From the NCBI RefSeq assembly GCF_003076475.1, contig NZ_CP020919.1, positions 3,348,001-3,412,000 on the forward strand: a DNA stretch of 64,000 nt, given 5' to 3'. The notes below the pieces were generated by a model. That model did not search any database, was not told the origin of the DNA, and saw nothing but the letters and a program-made list of their open reading frames with translations. The DNA is from Flavobacterium kingsejongi (lineage in GTDB: Bacteria; Bacteroidota; Bacteroidia; Flavobacteriales; Flavobacteriaceae). The position numbers and the translations under genes are program-made. Shown piece by piece: positions 17,953 to 28,249 of the stretch (positions are counted from its first letter, which is position 1; every line of letters starts with the position of its first letter).

Positions 17953-17987
17953 CAAGAACCTTTATTTTTATAAAAACAAAAAACATC

Positions 17988-19127
17988 ATGAGTTTATTCG
18001 ACGTTTATCCAATATATCAAATTACCCCTGTTAAAGCCTCCGGAGCCAAAGTCTGGGATGATAAAGGCCAGCAGTACCTTGACTTCTACGGAGGTCACGG
18101 TGTAATCTCCATCGGGCATTCCCACCCTGCATATGTTACGGCGATTGAGGAACAGGTACAGAAAATAGGATTTTATTCCAATTCCATCCAGAATCCACTA
18201 CAGGAAAAAGTAGCGAAACAATTGGCCCAGCTTTCCGGTTACACCGACTACAGCCTGTTTTTGTGCAATTCCGGAGCAGAAGCTAATGAAAATGCACTAA
18301 AACTGGCCTCTTTCCACAATGGGAAATCAAAAGTTATTGCCTTTCATAAAAGTTTCCATGGCCGTACCTCTGCCGCTGTTGCCACTACCGACAATCCGGC
18401 TATCGTAGCACCGGTAAATGCAGGACATGCTGTAATCTTCCTCCCTTTAAATGACAGCGACGCACTAAAAGCCGCTTTGCAGGGCGGCGATATTACAGCC
18501 GTAATCATCGAAGGTATTCAGGGTGTTGGTGGCCTGGACGAAGGAACGACTGCTTTTTTCCAGGAATTACAGCAGTTATGCCACGAACACAATGTGGTGC
18601 TTATCCTTGACGAGATCCAGAGTGGCTACGGACGTTCCGGAAAGTTTTTTGCCCACCAGCACCACAACATCCAGCCCGATATCATTTCGGTAGCCAAAGG
18701 GATGGGTAATGGTTTTCCAATTGGAGGGATACTCATTTCACCCAAATTCAAAGCTTCCCACGGATTGTTAGGCACTACTTTTGGAGGTAACCACCTCAGT
18801 TGTGCCGCTGCCCTTGCCGTTCTGGATACTATAACCAATGAAAACCTGATCGCGAATGTGATAGCACAAAGCGCTTATTTGAGGGAGAAAATGGCTGAGA
18901 TTCCACAAGTAAAAAACATCAAGGGCAAAGGCCTGATGCTGGGATTGGAATTTGATTTTGAAATCGCTGCGTTGCGTAAGCAACTTATCTACGAAGAATT
19001 TATTTTTACCGGGAATGCCTCACAGAAAAACCTCTTGCGTATCCTGCCACCGCTATCTATTACAGCGAAAGAAATCGACCAGTTTACCATCGGGCTTCAG
19101 CATGCGCTCGAAGAATTAGGACTTTAA
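17988..19127 (+). CDS. argD: Acylornithine aminotransferase
   Basis: 379 residues, a class III PLP aminotransferase. It transfers an amino group from glutamate to the acylated glutamate semialdehyde. The PLP lysine is Lys237 in ISVAKGMGNGFPIGG; the cofactor phosphate region is NSGAEANENALKLA, and ILDEIQSGYGRSG holds the aspartate that pairs with the pyridine nitrogen. It is placed in the middle of the arginine operon, 60 bp before argF'. The length is slightly short but within the family range. Confidence 0.93.
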   Translation: MSLFDVYPIYQITPVKASGAKVWDDKGQQYLDFYGGHGVISIGHSHPAYVTAIEEQVQKIGFYSNSIQNPLQEKVAKQLAQLSGYTDYSLFLCNSGAEANENALKLASFHNGKSKVIAFHKSFHGRTSAAVATTDNPAIVAPVNAGHAVIFLPLNDSDALKAALQGGDITAVIIEGIQGVGGLDEGTTAFFQELQQLCHEHNVVLILDEIQSGYGRSGKFFAHQHHNIQPDIISVAKGMGNGFPIGGILISPKFKASHGLLGTTFGGNHLSCAAALAVLDTITNENLIANVIAQSAYLREKMAEIPQVKNIKGKGLMLGLEFDFEIAALRKQLIYEEFIFTGNASQKNLLRILPPLSITAKEIDQFTIGLQHALEELGL

Positions 19128-19187
19128 TCAATACATTAATTGTTTAATCATAATTATCTTTTAATCAGGATATAAAATTAATTCACT

Positions 19188-20138
19188 ATGAAGAATTTCA
19201 CTTCCGTAAATGATATCACCGACCTGGAAGCGCTCCTGGCATCGGCACAAAAAATAAAAGCCGCCCCATTGGCCGATAATGCTTTGGGACAACATAAAAC
19301 CATAGGCCTTTTATTCTTCAATCCCAGCCTGAGAACCCGACTGAGTACACAAAAAGCAGCGACTAATTTAGGCATGCATCCGATTGTGATGGACCTGAAT
19401 GCTGACGGTTGGAGCCTGGAATTTGAAGATGGCGCCATCATGAATGGCAGCAAATCGGAGCATATTAAAGAAGCGGCACAGGTCATTTCTCAATATTGCG
19501 ACATTATAGCCGTACGAAGTTTTCCCAGCCTGGTCGACAAAGAAAAAGACGCCTCTGAATATGTACTCTCTGCATTTTTAAAATATGCTACTGTACCGGT
19601 AGTCAGTCTGGAAGGTTCGTCCGAACATCCCTTGCAATCGGTCGCCGATGCCCTGACTATCACCGAATATAAAACCGTAAAACGACCTAAGGTAGTTTTG
19701 AGCTGGGCGCCACATTGTAAGGCCCTGCCCCATTCGGTACCCAACTCTTTTGTAAAAATCATGCAATTGGCTGATGTTGACTTTGTGATTACCCACCCTG
19801 AAGGTTACGAACTCAATCCCGAAATCACCCAAGGCAGTGTAATTACTTACGATCAGGATGCTGCTTTTAAAGATGCCGATTTTATCTATGCCAAAAACTG
19901 GAGTTCCTATTCCGATTATGGTAAAATCCTCTCTACAGACACCAACTGGACTATTTCTTCCGAAAAGATGGCACTCACTAATGAAGCCAAGTTCATGCAC
20001 TGCCTTCCGGTACGCCGTAACCTGGTCGTTACCGATGCCGTCTTGGACAGCCCCGCTTCGATTGTAATTCCACAAGCCAACAACAGGACCTTTGCCGCAC
20101 AGGCGATCCTGAAAAAAATACTGGAAGATGCAAAATAA
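19188..20138 (+). CDS. argF': N-acylornithine transcarbamylase (ArgF')
   Basis: 316 residues. It carries the carbamoyl-phosphate motif as FFNPSLRTRLS and the carboxy-terminal HCLPVRR loop. The long insert and the second-substrate region fit N-acetyl- or N-succinyl-ornithine transcarbamylases rather than ordinary ornithine enzymes. The residue believed to choose between the two acyl groups (Pro90 in the Bacteroides succinyl enzyme, Glu92 in the Xanthomonas acetyl enzyme) aligns by eye with Ser90 here (GSKSEHIKEAA), which matches neither. The product is acylcitrulline, later freed by the argE-type deacylase. It overlaps argB by 11 bp. Confidence 0.9.
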   Translation: MKNFTSVNDITDLEALLASAQKIKAAPLADNALGQHKTIGLLFFNPSLRTRLSTQKAATNLGMHPIVMDLNADGWSLEFEDGAIMNGSKSEHIKEAAQVISQYCDIIAVRSFPSLVDKEKDASEYVLSAFLKYATVPVVSLEGSSEHPLQSVADALTITEYKTVKRPKVVLSWAPHCKALPHSVPNSFVKIMQLADVDFVITHPEGYELNPEITQGSVITYDQDAAFKDADFIYAKNWSSYSDYGKILSTDTNWTISSEKMALTNEAKFMHCLPVRRNLVVTDAVLDSPASIVIPQANNRTFAAQAILKKILEDAK

Positions 20139-20922
20139 AACCCCACTCACAATTGTGAAAATTGGCGGAAATATATTGGATGATGCCCAGGCACTTCAAA
20201 ACTTCCTGCAGGATTTCAGTATGCTGGAAGGACTTAAAATAATGGTTCATGGTGGTGGAAAAACAGCAACAAAAACCGCAGAAAATTTAGGATTAAAACC
20301 TTTATTTTCAAATGGAAGAAGAATCACAAATAAAGCCATGCTTGAAGTCGCTGTAATGACCTACGCCGGACTTATCAACCAGTCCGTTACTGCTGCTTTA
20401 CAAGCCATGCAATGCAACGCTATCGGCTGTTCCGGTGCTGGTGGAAATCTGATCGCTGCTATAAAACGAAAAGTTGAAACCATTGATTTTGGTTTTGTGG
20501 GGGACATTAGCACAGTCAATGCAATAGCAATAGAACAACTGCTCCACATTGGTCTTGTTCCTGTATTTTCCGCAATTACTCATGATGGGCACGGGCAGCT
20601 ACTCAACACTAATGCGGATACAATTGCAGCGGCATTGGCCATAGCACTATCCGGGAATTTCAAAGTTCGGCTGGTCTATTGCTTCGAAAAAAATGGTGTT
20701 TTACAAAATGCCGAAGACAATAATTCTTATATTTCCGAACTGGATTATACGACTTATGAAAACCTGAAAAATAATGGACAGATTCATTCGGGCATGCTTC
20801 CCAAATTAGACAACTGCTTTCACGCCTTGCAACAAGGTGTAGCGGCAATCAGTATTGGTAATCCCGAAATATTAAAATCCGGCAATGCAGTGTACACCAA
20901 AATTATCCATCAGCCTGCCTGA
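20128..20922 (+). CDS. argB: N-acylglutamate kinase
   Basis: 264 residues of the amino acid kinase family. It phosphorylates acylglutamate, the second pathway step. Seen are VKIGGNILD (phosphate loop), MVHGGGKTATKTAENLG and the substrate region GCSGAGGNLI. The start codon lies inside the last codons of argF' (11-bp overlap), so the pair is translationally coupled. It lacks the N-terminal helix typical of arginine-feedback-sensitive kinases, so control may act elsewhere, for example at the mRNA leader. Confidence 0.93.
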   Translation: MQNKTPLTIVKIGGNILDDAQALQNFLQDFSMLEGLKIMVHGGGKTATKTAENLGLKPLFSNGRRITNKAMLEVAVMTYAGLINQSVTAALQAMQCNAIGCSGAGGNLIAAIKRKVETIDFGFVGDISTVNAIAIEQLLHIGLVPVFSAITHDGHGQLLNTNADTIAAALAIALSGNFKVRLVYCFEKNGVLQNAEDNNSYISELDYTTYENLKNNGQIHSGMLPKLDNCFHALQQGVAAISIGNPEILKSGNAVYTKIIHQPA

Positions 20923-20946
20923 TCCTATTATAACAAAATAATTTAC

Positions 20947-22047
20947 ATGACTACCAAAACGATTACACAACTCACACAGGAAGCCATAGCCTTACTCAAA
21001 CAGCTTATTGCCACGCCTTCTTTTTCATCTGAAGAAGACCAGACAGCGTTGCACATTGAAAACTGGATGACTACCAACGCTATTATTTTCCAAAGAGATC
21101 AAAATAACATTTGGGCAACCAACCTGCACTATGATCCTAAAAAGCCAAACCTGCTCCTTAACTCCCATCACGATACCGTAAAACCCAATCAGGGCTACAC
21201 CCTCAATCCGTTTGAAGCGATCGAAAAAGACGGAAAGATCTTTGGCCTGGGCAGTAATGATGCTGGAGGCTGCCTTGTTTCGCTATTGGCCACCTTTACC
21301 CACTTTTACAAAAGCGAAGACTTGCCATACAACCTGATTATGGCCGCTACAGCAGAAGAAGAAAGCAGCGGCCCCAATGGACTCAACAGCCTGCTTAAAT
21401 TATTACCCGAGATTGATTGTGCTATTGTAGGCGAACCTACCGAAATGCAGCTCGCTATTGCCGAAAAAGGGCTATTGGTACTTGATGTGACTGTAGAAGG
21501 TATTGCGGGCCATGCTGCACATCCCAATGACCAAAATCCTATATACAAGGCATTACCTGTAATTCAGTGGTTCGAAAGTTACCCGTTTGAAAAAGTATCC
21601 GAAGTCCTGGGCCCTGTAAAAATGACTGTAACCCAGATCAATGCCGGAAAGCAACACAATGTTGTTCCTGCCGAATGCCAATTGGTTGTAGATGTTCGTG
21701 TAAACGATTGTTACAGCAACATCGAAATACTGGAACACATCCAACAGCAGGTCAAAGCAATTGTTAAGCCACGCTCCTTACACCTGAATGCTTCTTCCAT
21801 CGCCAAAAGCCACAGATTGGTACAGGCTGGAATTGCATTAGGACGGAGCACTTATGGCTCCCCAACGCTTTCGGATCAGTCAGTGCTCAGCTGCCAGTCT
21901 TTAAAGCTAGGCCCAGGCCAGTCACCCCGCTCCCACACTGCTGACGAATTCATTTACCGCAGTGAAATCGAAGAAGGCATCCAATTATATACCGCTATAC
22001 TAAGCGATTTTTTCAATAACACCAAGGCTGCATCCGCATCCGCATAA
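20947..22047 (+). CDS. argE: M20-family N-acyl-citrulline/ornithine deacylase
   Basis: 366 residues of the zinc peptidase M20 family. Metal and catalytic motifs are LLNSHHDTVKPNQG, GLGSNDAGGC and AEEESSGPNG, and the dimerisation lid begins near VEGIAGHAAHPND. Because the operon carries an ArgF'-type enzyme and no ordinary ornithine transcarbamylase, the substrate is probably an acylated citrulline rather than acylornithine. It is 24 bp after argB and 12 bp before argH. The gene symbol reflects the family; DapE-like relatives exist, but the context favours arginine synthesis. Confidence 0.85.
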   Translation: MTTKTITQLTQEAIALLKQLIATPSFSSEEDQTALHIENWMTTNAIIFQRDQNNIWATNLHYDPKKPNLLLNSHHDTVKPNQGYTLNPFEAIEKDGKIFGLGSNDAGGCLVSLLATFTHFYKSEDLPYNLIMAATAEEESSGPNGLNSLLKLLPEIDCAIVGEPTEMQLAIAEKGLLVLDVTVEGIAGHAAHPNDQNPIYKALPVIQWFESYPFEKVSEVLGPVKMTVTQINAGKQHNVVPAECQLVVDVRVNDCYSNIEILEHIQQQVKAIVKPRSLHLNASSIAKSHRLVQAGIALGRSTYGSPTLSDQSVLSCQSLKLGPGQSPRSHTADEFIYRSEIEEGIQLYTAILSDFFNNTKAASASA

Positions 22048-22059
22048 ATACTAAAGATT

Positions 22060-23340
22060 ATGAAACTCTGGGAAAAAGGCATACCAACCGATCAGAAAAT
22101 CGATGCATTTACCGTAGGCAATGACCGCGAACTGGATTTGGTGCTGGCACGCTATGACGCACAAAGTTCTATCGCACACGCACAGATGTTGGCTACTGTC
22201 GGTTTACTTACTACCGACGAAGCCGCACAACTCACCGCAGCCCTGGAAACCATCATCACAGACATCAAAGCAGGTAACTTTACTATTGAAGACAGCTTTG
22301 AAGACGTTCATTCCAAAATCGAATACCTGTTAACCGAAAAATTAGGGGATACCGGAAAAAAAATACATACTGCACGATCGCGTAATGACCAAGTGTTAAC
22401 TGATGTACAGCTTTATATTAAAGCAGAGCTTTCGGTATTAAAAAACCAGACGAAAGCACTTTTCGACCTGCTTATCACCCTCAGCGAACGCCACAAAAAC
22501 GTATTATTACCAGGCTATACACATTTGCAAATTGCTATGCCTTCCTCTTTTGGAATGTGGTTTTCTGCCTATGCGGAAACACTGATTGATGATATGACAT
22601 TACTGAATGCAGCTTTAAAAATCGCCGATCAGAATCCTTTGGGTTCCGCTGCAGGTTATGGCAGTTCGTTCCCCATCAATCGTACCCTGACGACAAAATT
22701 ATTGGGTTTTGAAACCCTAAAATACAATTCGGTAGCGGCACAAATGAGCCGTGGAAAATCAGAAAAAGCAGTGGCTACCGCAATGGCTGCCCTGGCAAGC
22801 ACCTTATCTAAATTTGCGATGGACACCTGCCTTTACCTGAGCCAGAATTTTAATTTTATAGGCCTTCCGGCACACCTGACAACAGGATCCAGTATTATGC
22901 CGCATAAGAAGAACCCGGATGTTTTTGAACTTATCCGAGGTAAGTGTAACATTATACAAGCCTTACCCTATGAACTCAGTTTATTGACAAACAATCTTCC
23001 AAGCGGTTATCACCGTGACTTTCAATTGCTAAAACAAAGTCTGTTTCCAGCTATTGAATCGCTAAAATCCTGTTTGGAAATCCTACATTTTTCATTACAG
23101 GACATAACCGTAAATTCTACTATTCTGGACGACAGGAAATACGACTACCTGTTTACTGTTGACACGCTAAACGAAATGGTCACTCAGGGAGTTCCTTTCC
23201 GTGACGCCTACAAACGCGTTGCAGAACAACTGGAAAACGGTACGTTTACTGCCCCAAAAGCTACAAAACATACACATGAAGGCAGTATCAACAATCTTTG
23301 CCTGGATAAAATCGTCGCTAAAATGGAACAGGAATACTAA
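22060..23340 (+). CDS. argH: Argininosuccinate lyase
   Basis: 426 residues of the fumarase/aspartase superfamily. It splits argininosuccinate to arginine and fumarate, ending the pathway. The signature loop GSSIMPHKKNPDVFEL with its catalytic serine is intact, as are the HTARSRNDQV and TMLNAA-type helices of the core. It is somewhat shorter at the C-terminus than the roughly 460-residue enteric enzymes. It is the last gene of the operon and is followed at once by a strong terminator. Confidence 0.93.
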   Translation: MKLWEKGIPTDQKIDAFTVGNDRELDLVLARYDAQSSIAHAQMLATVGLLTTDEAAQLTAALETIITDIKAGNFTIEDSFEDVHSKIEYLLTEKLGDTGKKIHTARSRNDQVLTDVQLYIKAELSVLKNQTKALFDLLITLSERHKNVLLPGYTHLQIAMPSSFGMWFSAYAETLIDDMTLLNAALKIADQNPLGSAAGYGSSFPINRTLTTKLLGFETLKYNSVAAQMSRGKSEKAVATAMAALASTLSKFAMDTCLYLSQNFNFIGLPAHLTTGSSIMPHKKNPDVFELIRGKCNIIQALPYELSLLTNNLPSGYHRDFQLLKQSLFPAIESLKSCLEILHFSLQDITVNSTILDDRKYDYLFTVDTLNEMVTQGVPFRDAYKRVAEQLENGTFTAPKATKHTHEGSINNLCLDKIVAKMEQEY

Positions 23341-23345
23341 ACGAC

Positions 23346-23371
23346 AAAAACCGGCTTACAAGCCGGTTTTT
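23346..23371 (+). terminator. Terminator of the arginine operon
   Basis: AAAACCGGCTT / AAGCCGGTTTT stem with a 2-4 nt loop and flanking A and T runs, 6 bp after the argH stop codon. Confidence 0.88.
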
Positions 23372-23772
23372 CATTATACTGTTTTATTTAAATGTGATGT
23401 AGCTTACTTTCTGCATTCTTACACTTTAGGATAGGTTGCCCAATTCATTCTTTTTGGTTTAGCGTCATAAAATTCAACTCAAAACAACTGTCTTAGCTGT
23501 TTTATCCCGGCCAAAAGCATTATTTTCAATCGTTTTCTTGAAATGAACTGATTTGCCATTTTCTTTTTCATTTCGTTTTATTAATTTAATTAAAAATATC
23601 CGACTGTACCTTCCTTAAAAAAACGCATCTGATTATTTTAACTTCCAATCGGTAATAATAGTAGAAAAAACAAAATATAAAACCATTACAAATTTTGTAT
23701 TCGTAAATTTATACTTCCTAAACAAAAACGGATAGTCGCCTACGGGAAACTGCCCGGACTAAAAACACACAT
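23372..23772. other. 400-bp intergenic region without a recognised gene
   Basis: AT-rich stretch between the argH terminator and the MFS gene. A short minus-strand ORF beginning MKKKMANQF (around 23.55 kb) has no support. A small hairpin CGGG/CCCG lies just before the MFS start. No RNA gene or clear promoter was recognised. Confidence 0.4.
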
Positions 23773-25008
23773 ATGCACCAGGACCAGAAAACAGTTACCA
23801 AAAACCCATACATCATTGCCTGGGCATTAGGATTGATATTTTATCTTTTAGAATATGCAATACGATCGGCACCCAGTGTCATGATTCCGGAACTTTCTGT
23901 GGCTTTCACGACCAATACCGCCAATGTTGGGGCTATTATTGGAATGTATTACCTCACCTATTCCGTAACCAGCCTTGTGGCGGGAATTGCATTGGATAAA
24001 GCCGGCGCAAAATACCCCTTAACTATCGGTACTATCGTTGTTGGATTGGGTTGCGTTGTATTTGCAATCTCAAGCCATTACACCGGATATGCCGGACGAT
24101 TACTACAGGGAGCCGGATCTGCTATGGCTTTTCCTGCCTGCGTATACTTAGCATCCCGCGCATTTTCACCCCGCAAACTGGCAACTGCTATCGGGGCGAC
24201 CCAATGTCTCGGTATGCTCGGAGGTTCAGCGGGTCAGTTCCTCGTGGGACCAGCCATTAAAAACGGGATGTCGCTTCCTTTTTTCTGGATTGGGATTGGC
24301 ATCCTCGTGATTGGAATTGGGATATTTATCCTATTCATTACCCCAGCTGAAAAAACAGAGTTGGCCACACATAAAGAAGATTCAGGGCTGCTAACACCTT
24401 ATAAAATTGTATTCTCCAACGTCCAGAGTTATTTATGCGGTGCGATATCCGGATTATTATTTGCCCCTACTACAGTATTTGCCATGACCTGGGGAGTTGC
24501 TTTTTTCCAAAAAGACCGCCACATGGATTTCCAATCTGCCACATTGGTAAGTGCTTTTGTTGCCATGGGATGGGTATTGGGATGTCCGTTAATGGGATGG
24601 ATTGCTGATAAAATCGGGCGTAGGAAACCTGTACTGATCGGTGGTGCCATCATGATGATTCTGAGCCTGCTGCAACTGTTATACCTTCCGGAACTGTATC
24701 CTGCTTATATCAGTACTTTCCTGTTAGGTGTTGCTTCGGGTGCAGCCATGATCCCTTATTCTGTGATCAAAGAAAGTAATCCGGACAAAGTAAAGGGAAG
24801 CGCTACCGGAGCCATTAATTTCCTGACGTTTGGTGTTACTTCCCTTTTAGGACCTTTATTCAGCTACCTGTATGGAAATACACTACAAACCGTTACCGAT
24901 CAGGAAGCCCATTTCCGTGGCGCTGGTATGTTTTGGATCATCTGTATCGGGGTTTCCATCATTCTTGCGCTAATCCTGAAAGAAACCGGGCAAAAGGCGA
25001 ATAATTAA
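23773..25008 (+). CDS. MFS transporter
   Basis: 411 residues with about twelve hydrophobic helices. The family A-motif appears between helices 2 and 3 (ALDKAGAKYPL) and again in the second half as GWIADKIGRRKPVLI. The start YIIAWALGLIFYLLEYAIRS, with an RSAPSVM motif, resembles anion or sugar-acid MFS permeases of Bacteroidota, but the substrate cannot be told. It stands alone and its 3' end overlaps the convergent ytxJ gene by 4 bp. Confidence 0.88.
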   Translation: MHQDQKTVTKNPYIIAWALGLIFYLLEYAIRSAPSVMIPELSVAFTTNTANVGAIIGMYYLTYSVTSLVAGIALDKAGAKYPLTIGTIVVGLGCVVFAISSHYTGYAGRLLQGAGSAMAFPACVYLASRAFSPRKLATAIGATQCLGMLGGSAGQFLVGPAIKNGMSLPFFWIGIGILVIGIGIFILFITPAEKTELATHKEDSGLLTPYKIVFSNVQSYLCGAISGLLFAPTTVFAMTWGVAFFQKDRHMDFQSATLVSAFVAMGWVLGCPLMGWIADKIGRRKPVLIGGAIMMILSLLQLLYLPELYPAYISTFLLGVASGAAMIPYSVIKESNPDKVKGSATGAINFLTFGVTSLLGPLFSYLYGNTLQTVTDQEAHFRGAGMFWIICIGVSIILALILKETGQKANN

Positions 25009-25409
25009 TTCGCTTCCGCTACCCTTACCTGTAATTCCTCGGCATCAATATCACTATGCGACACGGTGTAAATACATTTTCCATCTTTGATCGCGATCAA
25101 TTGTGGTGACTGATGTTCTACGCCAAATCGTTCGGCAATCGCATTCGAAATATCGCGGTGGCTTAACAAATCTAAAAAGTAAGGTTTCACTTCTTCCTCA
25201 GAAAGTTTATAATGCGATTCGAATTGTTTTAACGCCATACGGCTGATACTACAGCGGGTACTGTGCTTAAAAAACACAACAATCTGCAAATTTGAAACTT
25301 CTACTGCTTCGTCTAATTGTTTTAATTGTGTTAATTGTGTCCAATTAATCCTATTTTGTGGCGTACCTTTACTATCAGAATCTCCGAATATTTTATTGAA
25401 TATACTCAT
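25005..25409 (-). CDS. ytxJ: Bacilliredoxin-like monothiol protein YtxJ
   Basis: 134 residues with a thioredoxin-like fold. The single active-site cysteine Cys53 lies in FFKHSTRCSISRMALKQF, the hallmark of the YtxJ/DUF2847 family that removes bacillithiol from oxidised proteins. The cis-proline loop follows near HQSPQLIAIKDG. Flavobacteria make bacillithiol, so the assignment fits. The gene is divergent from clpB across a 127-bp region and convergent with the MFS gene. A role in thiol redox repair in the cytosol is inferred from the family. Confidence 0.87.
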   Translation of the reverse strand: MSIFNKIFGDSDSKGTPQNRINWTQLTQLKQLDEAVEVSNLQIVVFFKHSTRCSISRMALKQFESHYKLSEEEVKPYFLDLLSHRDISNAIAERFGVEHQSPQLIAIKDGKCIYTVSHSDIDAEELQVRVAEAN

Positions 25410-25536
25410 AATGACATATTTTATGACTTTTTGTCGGTTTATTTTTGGCTTTTTTACTAAAATTCAGACTTATTGTCATAATCTAGTACTTGGAACATAA
25501 ATTGAACTATAGGAATCAAATTTAAATATATAATTT

Positions 25537-28149
25537 ATGAACTTTAATAATTTTACCATAAAATCTCAGGAAGCTTTACAAAAGGCACAACAGATTGCCC
25601 AAAATTTTGGTCATCAGCAGATCGAAAATGAGCATATCGTAAAAGCTATTTTTGAAGTTGATGAGAATGTTACGCCTTTCCTACTTAAAAAATTAAACGT
25701 AAATATAGGACTGTTCCAACAAATTCTGGACAGTACATTACAAAGCTTCCCTAAAGTATCCGGAGGCGATATTATGCTTTCCCGTGATGCTTCGGCGACG
25801 TTAAATGAAGCCAGCACTATTGCTATGAAGATGAATGATGAATTCGTTTCGATTGAGCATTTATTACTGGCCATATTCAAATCAAAAAGTAAAGTCGCAC
25901 AAATCCTGAAAGATCAGGGTGTGACTGAAAAAGGGCTAAAAGCCGCAATTGAAGAATTACGCAAAGGCGAAAGGGTAACCTCAGCTTCTGCAGAAGAAAA
26001 TTACAATTCGCTGAATAAGTTTGCCAAAAACCTGAACCAACTGGCGAAGGACGGAAAACTGGATCCGGTAATTGGGCGTGATGAAGAAATCAGGAGGGTT
26101 TTACAAATCCTTTCCCGACGTACTAAAAATAACCCGATGCTGGTGGGAGAACCCGGAGTGGGTAAAACTGCTATCGCAGAAGGATTGGCCCACAGGATTG
26201 TAGACGGTGATGTGCCTGAAAACCTGAAGGACAAAATTGTCTTTTCACTGGACATGGGGGCATTAATTGCCGGAGCCAAGTACAAAGGTGAATTTGAGGA
26301 ACGATTGAAATCGGTAGTGAAAGAGGTTACGAATGCCAATGGCGATATCGTACTTTTTATCGATGAGATCCATACCCTTGTTGGAGCCGGTGGTGGTGAA
26401 GGTGCTATGGACGCTGCCAACATACTGAAACCTGCCTTAGCGAGAGGTGAATTAAGAGCTATTGGTGCGACTACCCTGGATGAATACCAAAAGTATTTTG
26501 AAAATGACAAAGCATTAGAGCGTCGATTCCAGAAAATCCTTGTGGATGAGCCCGATACCGAAAGTGCGATCTCTATCTTACGTGGAATTAAGGAAAAATA
26601 TGAGACCCATCACCAGGTGCGAATTAAAGATGATGCAATTATTGCTGCGGTAGAACTTTCGCAACGCTATATTACCAATCGTTTCCTACCGGACAAAGCG
26701 ATTGACCTGATGGACGAAGCCGCTTCCAAACTCCGAATGGAAATCAACTCCAAACCGGAAGAACTGGACGTCCTTGACCGTAAGATCATGCAACTCGAAA
26801 TCGAGATTGAAGCGATCAAACGGGAAGATGACGAACCGAAATTGAAATCTTTGGGAATTGAATTGGCCAACCTGAAAGAGGATCGGAACGAGATTTATGC
26901 CAAATGGAAAAGCGAAAAGGATGTGGTAGACCAAATCCAGGCAGCAAAAACAGGCATTGAAAATTATAAAATAGAAGCCGAAAAAGCAGAACGTGAGGGC
27001 GATTACGGTAAAGTAGCCGAACTCCGTTACGGAAAAATAAAAGAAGCACAGGAACAACTGGATGAATTACAGAAAAACCTGGCTGCTAACGAGGGACACT
27101 CCCTTATCAAAGAAGAAGTAACGCGTGAAGATATCGCTGAAGTAGTAGCTAAATGGACCGGAATTCCAGTCATGAAAATGCTACAGGGCGAGCGTGAAAA
27201 ATTGCTGCATCTGGAAGAAGAGCTCCACAAAAGGGTTGTTGGACAGGAAGAAGCGATTGAGGCAGTAAGTGATGCCGTACGAAGAAGCCGTGCAGGATTA
27301 CAGGATATAAAGAAACCTATTGGTTCATTCCTATTCCTGGGAACTACCGGAGTCGGAAAAACAGAATTGGCAAAAGCACTGGCCTCTTATCTTTTTGATG
27401 ATGAAAGTGCTATGACCCGTATTGATATGAGTGAGTATCAGGAACGTCACAGTGTGAGCCGCCTTGTAGGCGCACCTCCGGGATATGTTGGTTATGATGA
27501 AGGTGGTCAGTTGACAGAAGCCGTTCGTAGAAAACCATATTCTGTAGTGTTACTGGATGAAATCGAAAAAGCGCATCCCGATACTTTTAATATCTTATTG
27601 CAGGTATTGGATGAAGGCCGCCTGACTGATAATAAAGGACGATTGGCTGATTTTAAGAATACAATCATCATTATGACTTCCAATATGGGAAGCCAGATCA
27701 TACAAGAGAAATTTGACAACATGAAAGGTAGCGTAGAAGCTGCAATTGAGCTGGCCAAGGTTGAAGTGCTCGCATTACTAAAACAAACCGTACGTCCGGA
27801 ATTTATCAACAGGATTGACGACATCGTAATGTTCACTCCGCTGAACCAGGATAATATTAAAGAAATCGTTGGCCTGCAACTAAAATCAATTACTAAAATG
27901 CTGGCATTACAGAGCATCACGCTCGACGCCACACCAGAAGCAATTGAATATTTAGCCAAAAAAGGATATGACCCGCAATTTGGAGCACGTCCTGTGAAAA
28001 GAGTAGTACAAAAAGAGGTTCTAAACGAACTTTCCAAGGAGATTTTATCCGGGAAAGTTACCACAGAAAGCATTATCCTATTGGATAGTTTCGATGGGAA
28101 ACTCGTTTTTAGGAATCAGACCGATCTTGTAAAAGAAGAACGTCTATAA
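25537..28149 (+). CDS. clpB: ATP-dependent disaggregase ClpB
   Basis: 870 residues, normal for ClpB. In order: the Clp N-domain (residues 1-145, two repeats), first AAA+ module with Walker [14 protein letters not shown] and Walker [17 protein letters not shown], the long coiled-coil middle domain (about 405-530, with the [13 protein letters not shown] segment) that marks ClpB rather than ClpA/C, then the second AAA+ module with [14 protein letters not shown] and the C-terminal small domain. It resolubilises protein aggregates together with DnaK. I saw no CIRCE-type element upstream; regulation is not evident. Confidence 0.97.
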   Translation: MNFNNFTIKSQEALQKAQQIAQNFGHQQIENEHIVKAIFEVDENVTPFLLKKLNVNIGLFQQILDSTLQSFPKVSGGDIMLSRDASATLNEASTIAMKMNDEFVSIEHLLLAIFKSKSKVAQILKDQGVTEKGLKAAIEELRKGERVTSASAEENYNSLNKFAKNLNQLAKDGKLDPVIGRDEEIRRVLQILSRRTKNNPMLVGEPGVGKTAIAEGLAHRIVDGDVPENLKDKIVFSLDMGALIAGAKYKGEFEERLKSVVKEVTNANGDIVLFIDEIHTLVGAGGGEGAMDAANILKPALARGELRAIGATTLDEYQKYFENDKALERRFQKILVDEPDTESAISILRGIKEKYETHHQVRIKDDAIIAAVELSQRYITNRFLPDKAIDLMDEAASKLRMEINSKPEELDVLDRKIMQLEIEIEAIKREDDEPKLKSLGIELANLKEDRNEIYAKWKSEKDVVDQIQAAKTGIENYKIEAEKAEREGDYGKVAELRYGKIKEAQEQLDELQKNLAANEGHSLIKEEVTREDIAEVVAKWTGIPVMKMLQGEREKLLHLEEELHKRVVGQEEAIEAVSDAVRRSRAGLQDIKKPIGSFLFLGTTGVGKTELAKALASYLFDDESAMTRIDMSEYQERHSVSRLVGAPPGYVGYDEGGQLTEAVRRKPYSVVLLDEIEKAHPDTFNILLQVLDEGRLTDNKGRLADFKNTIIIMTSNMGSQIIQEKFDNMKGSVEAAIELAKVEVLALLKQTVRPEFINRIDDIVMFTPLNQDNIKEIVGLQLKSITKMLALQSITLDATPEAIEYLAKKGYDPQFGARPVKRVVQKEVLNELSKEILSGKVTTESIILLDSFDGKLVFRNQTDLVKEERL

Positions 28150-28180
28150 GATTTTTATTTGGTTGGTTTGGTTTATCACC

Positions 28181-28216
28181 GGAAGGCATCAGTTTCGAAA
28201 GAAGTTGGTGCCTTTC
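28181..28216 (+). terminator. Weak hairpin after clpB
   Basis: GGAAGGCATCA can pair with TTGGTGCCTTTC with one or two imperfect pairs, 30 bp after the clpB stop. There is no T run, so termination is doubtful. Confidence 0.3.
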
Positions 28217-28249
28217 ACCATTTATAGCAGTCTCAAAGTAAAAAAGTCG

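Noticed and set aside
23460..23575. Short minus-strand ORF (MKKKMANQF...) in the gap after argH
   Set aside because: Only about 31 codons, no promoter or ribosome site, no recognisable domain.
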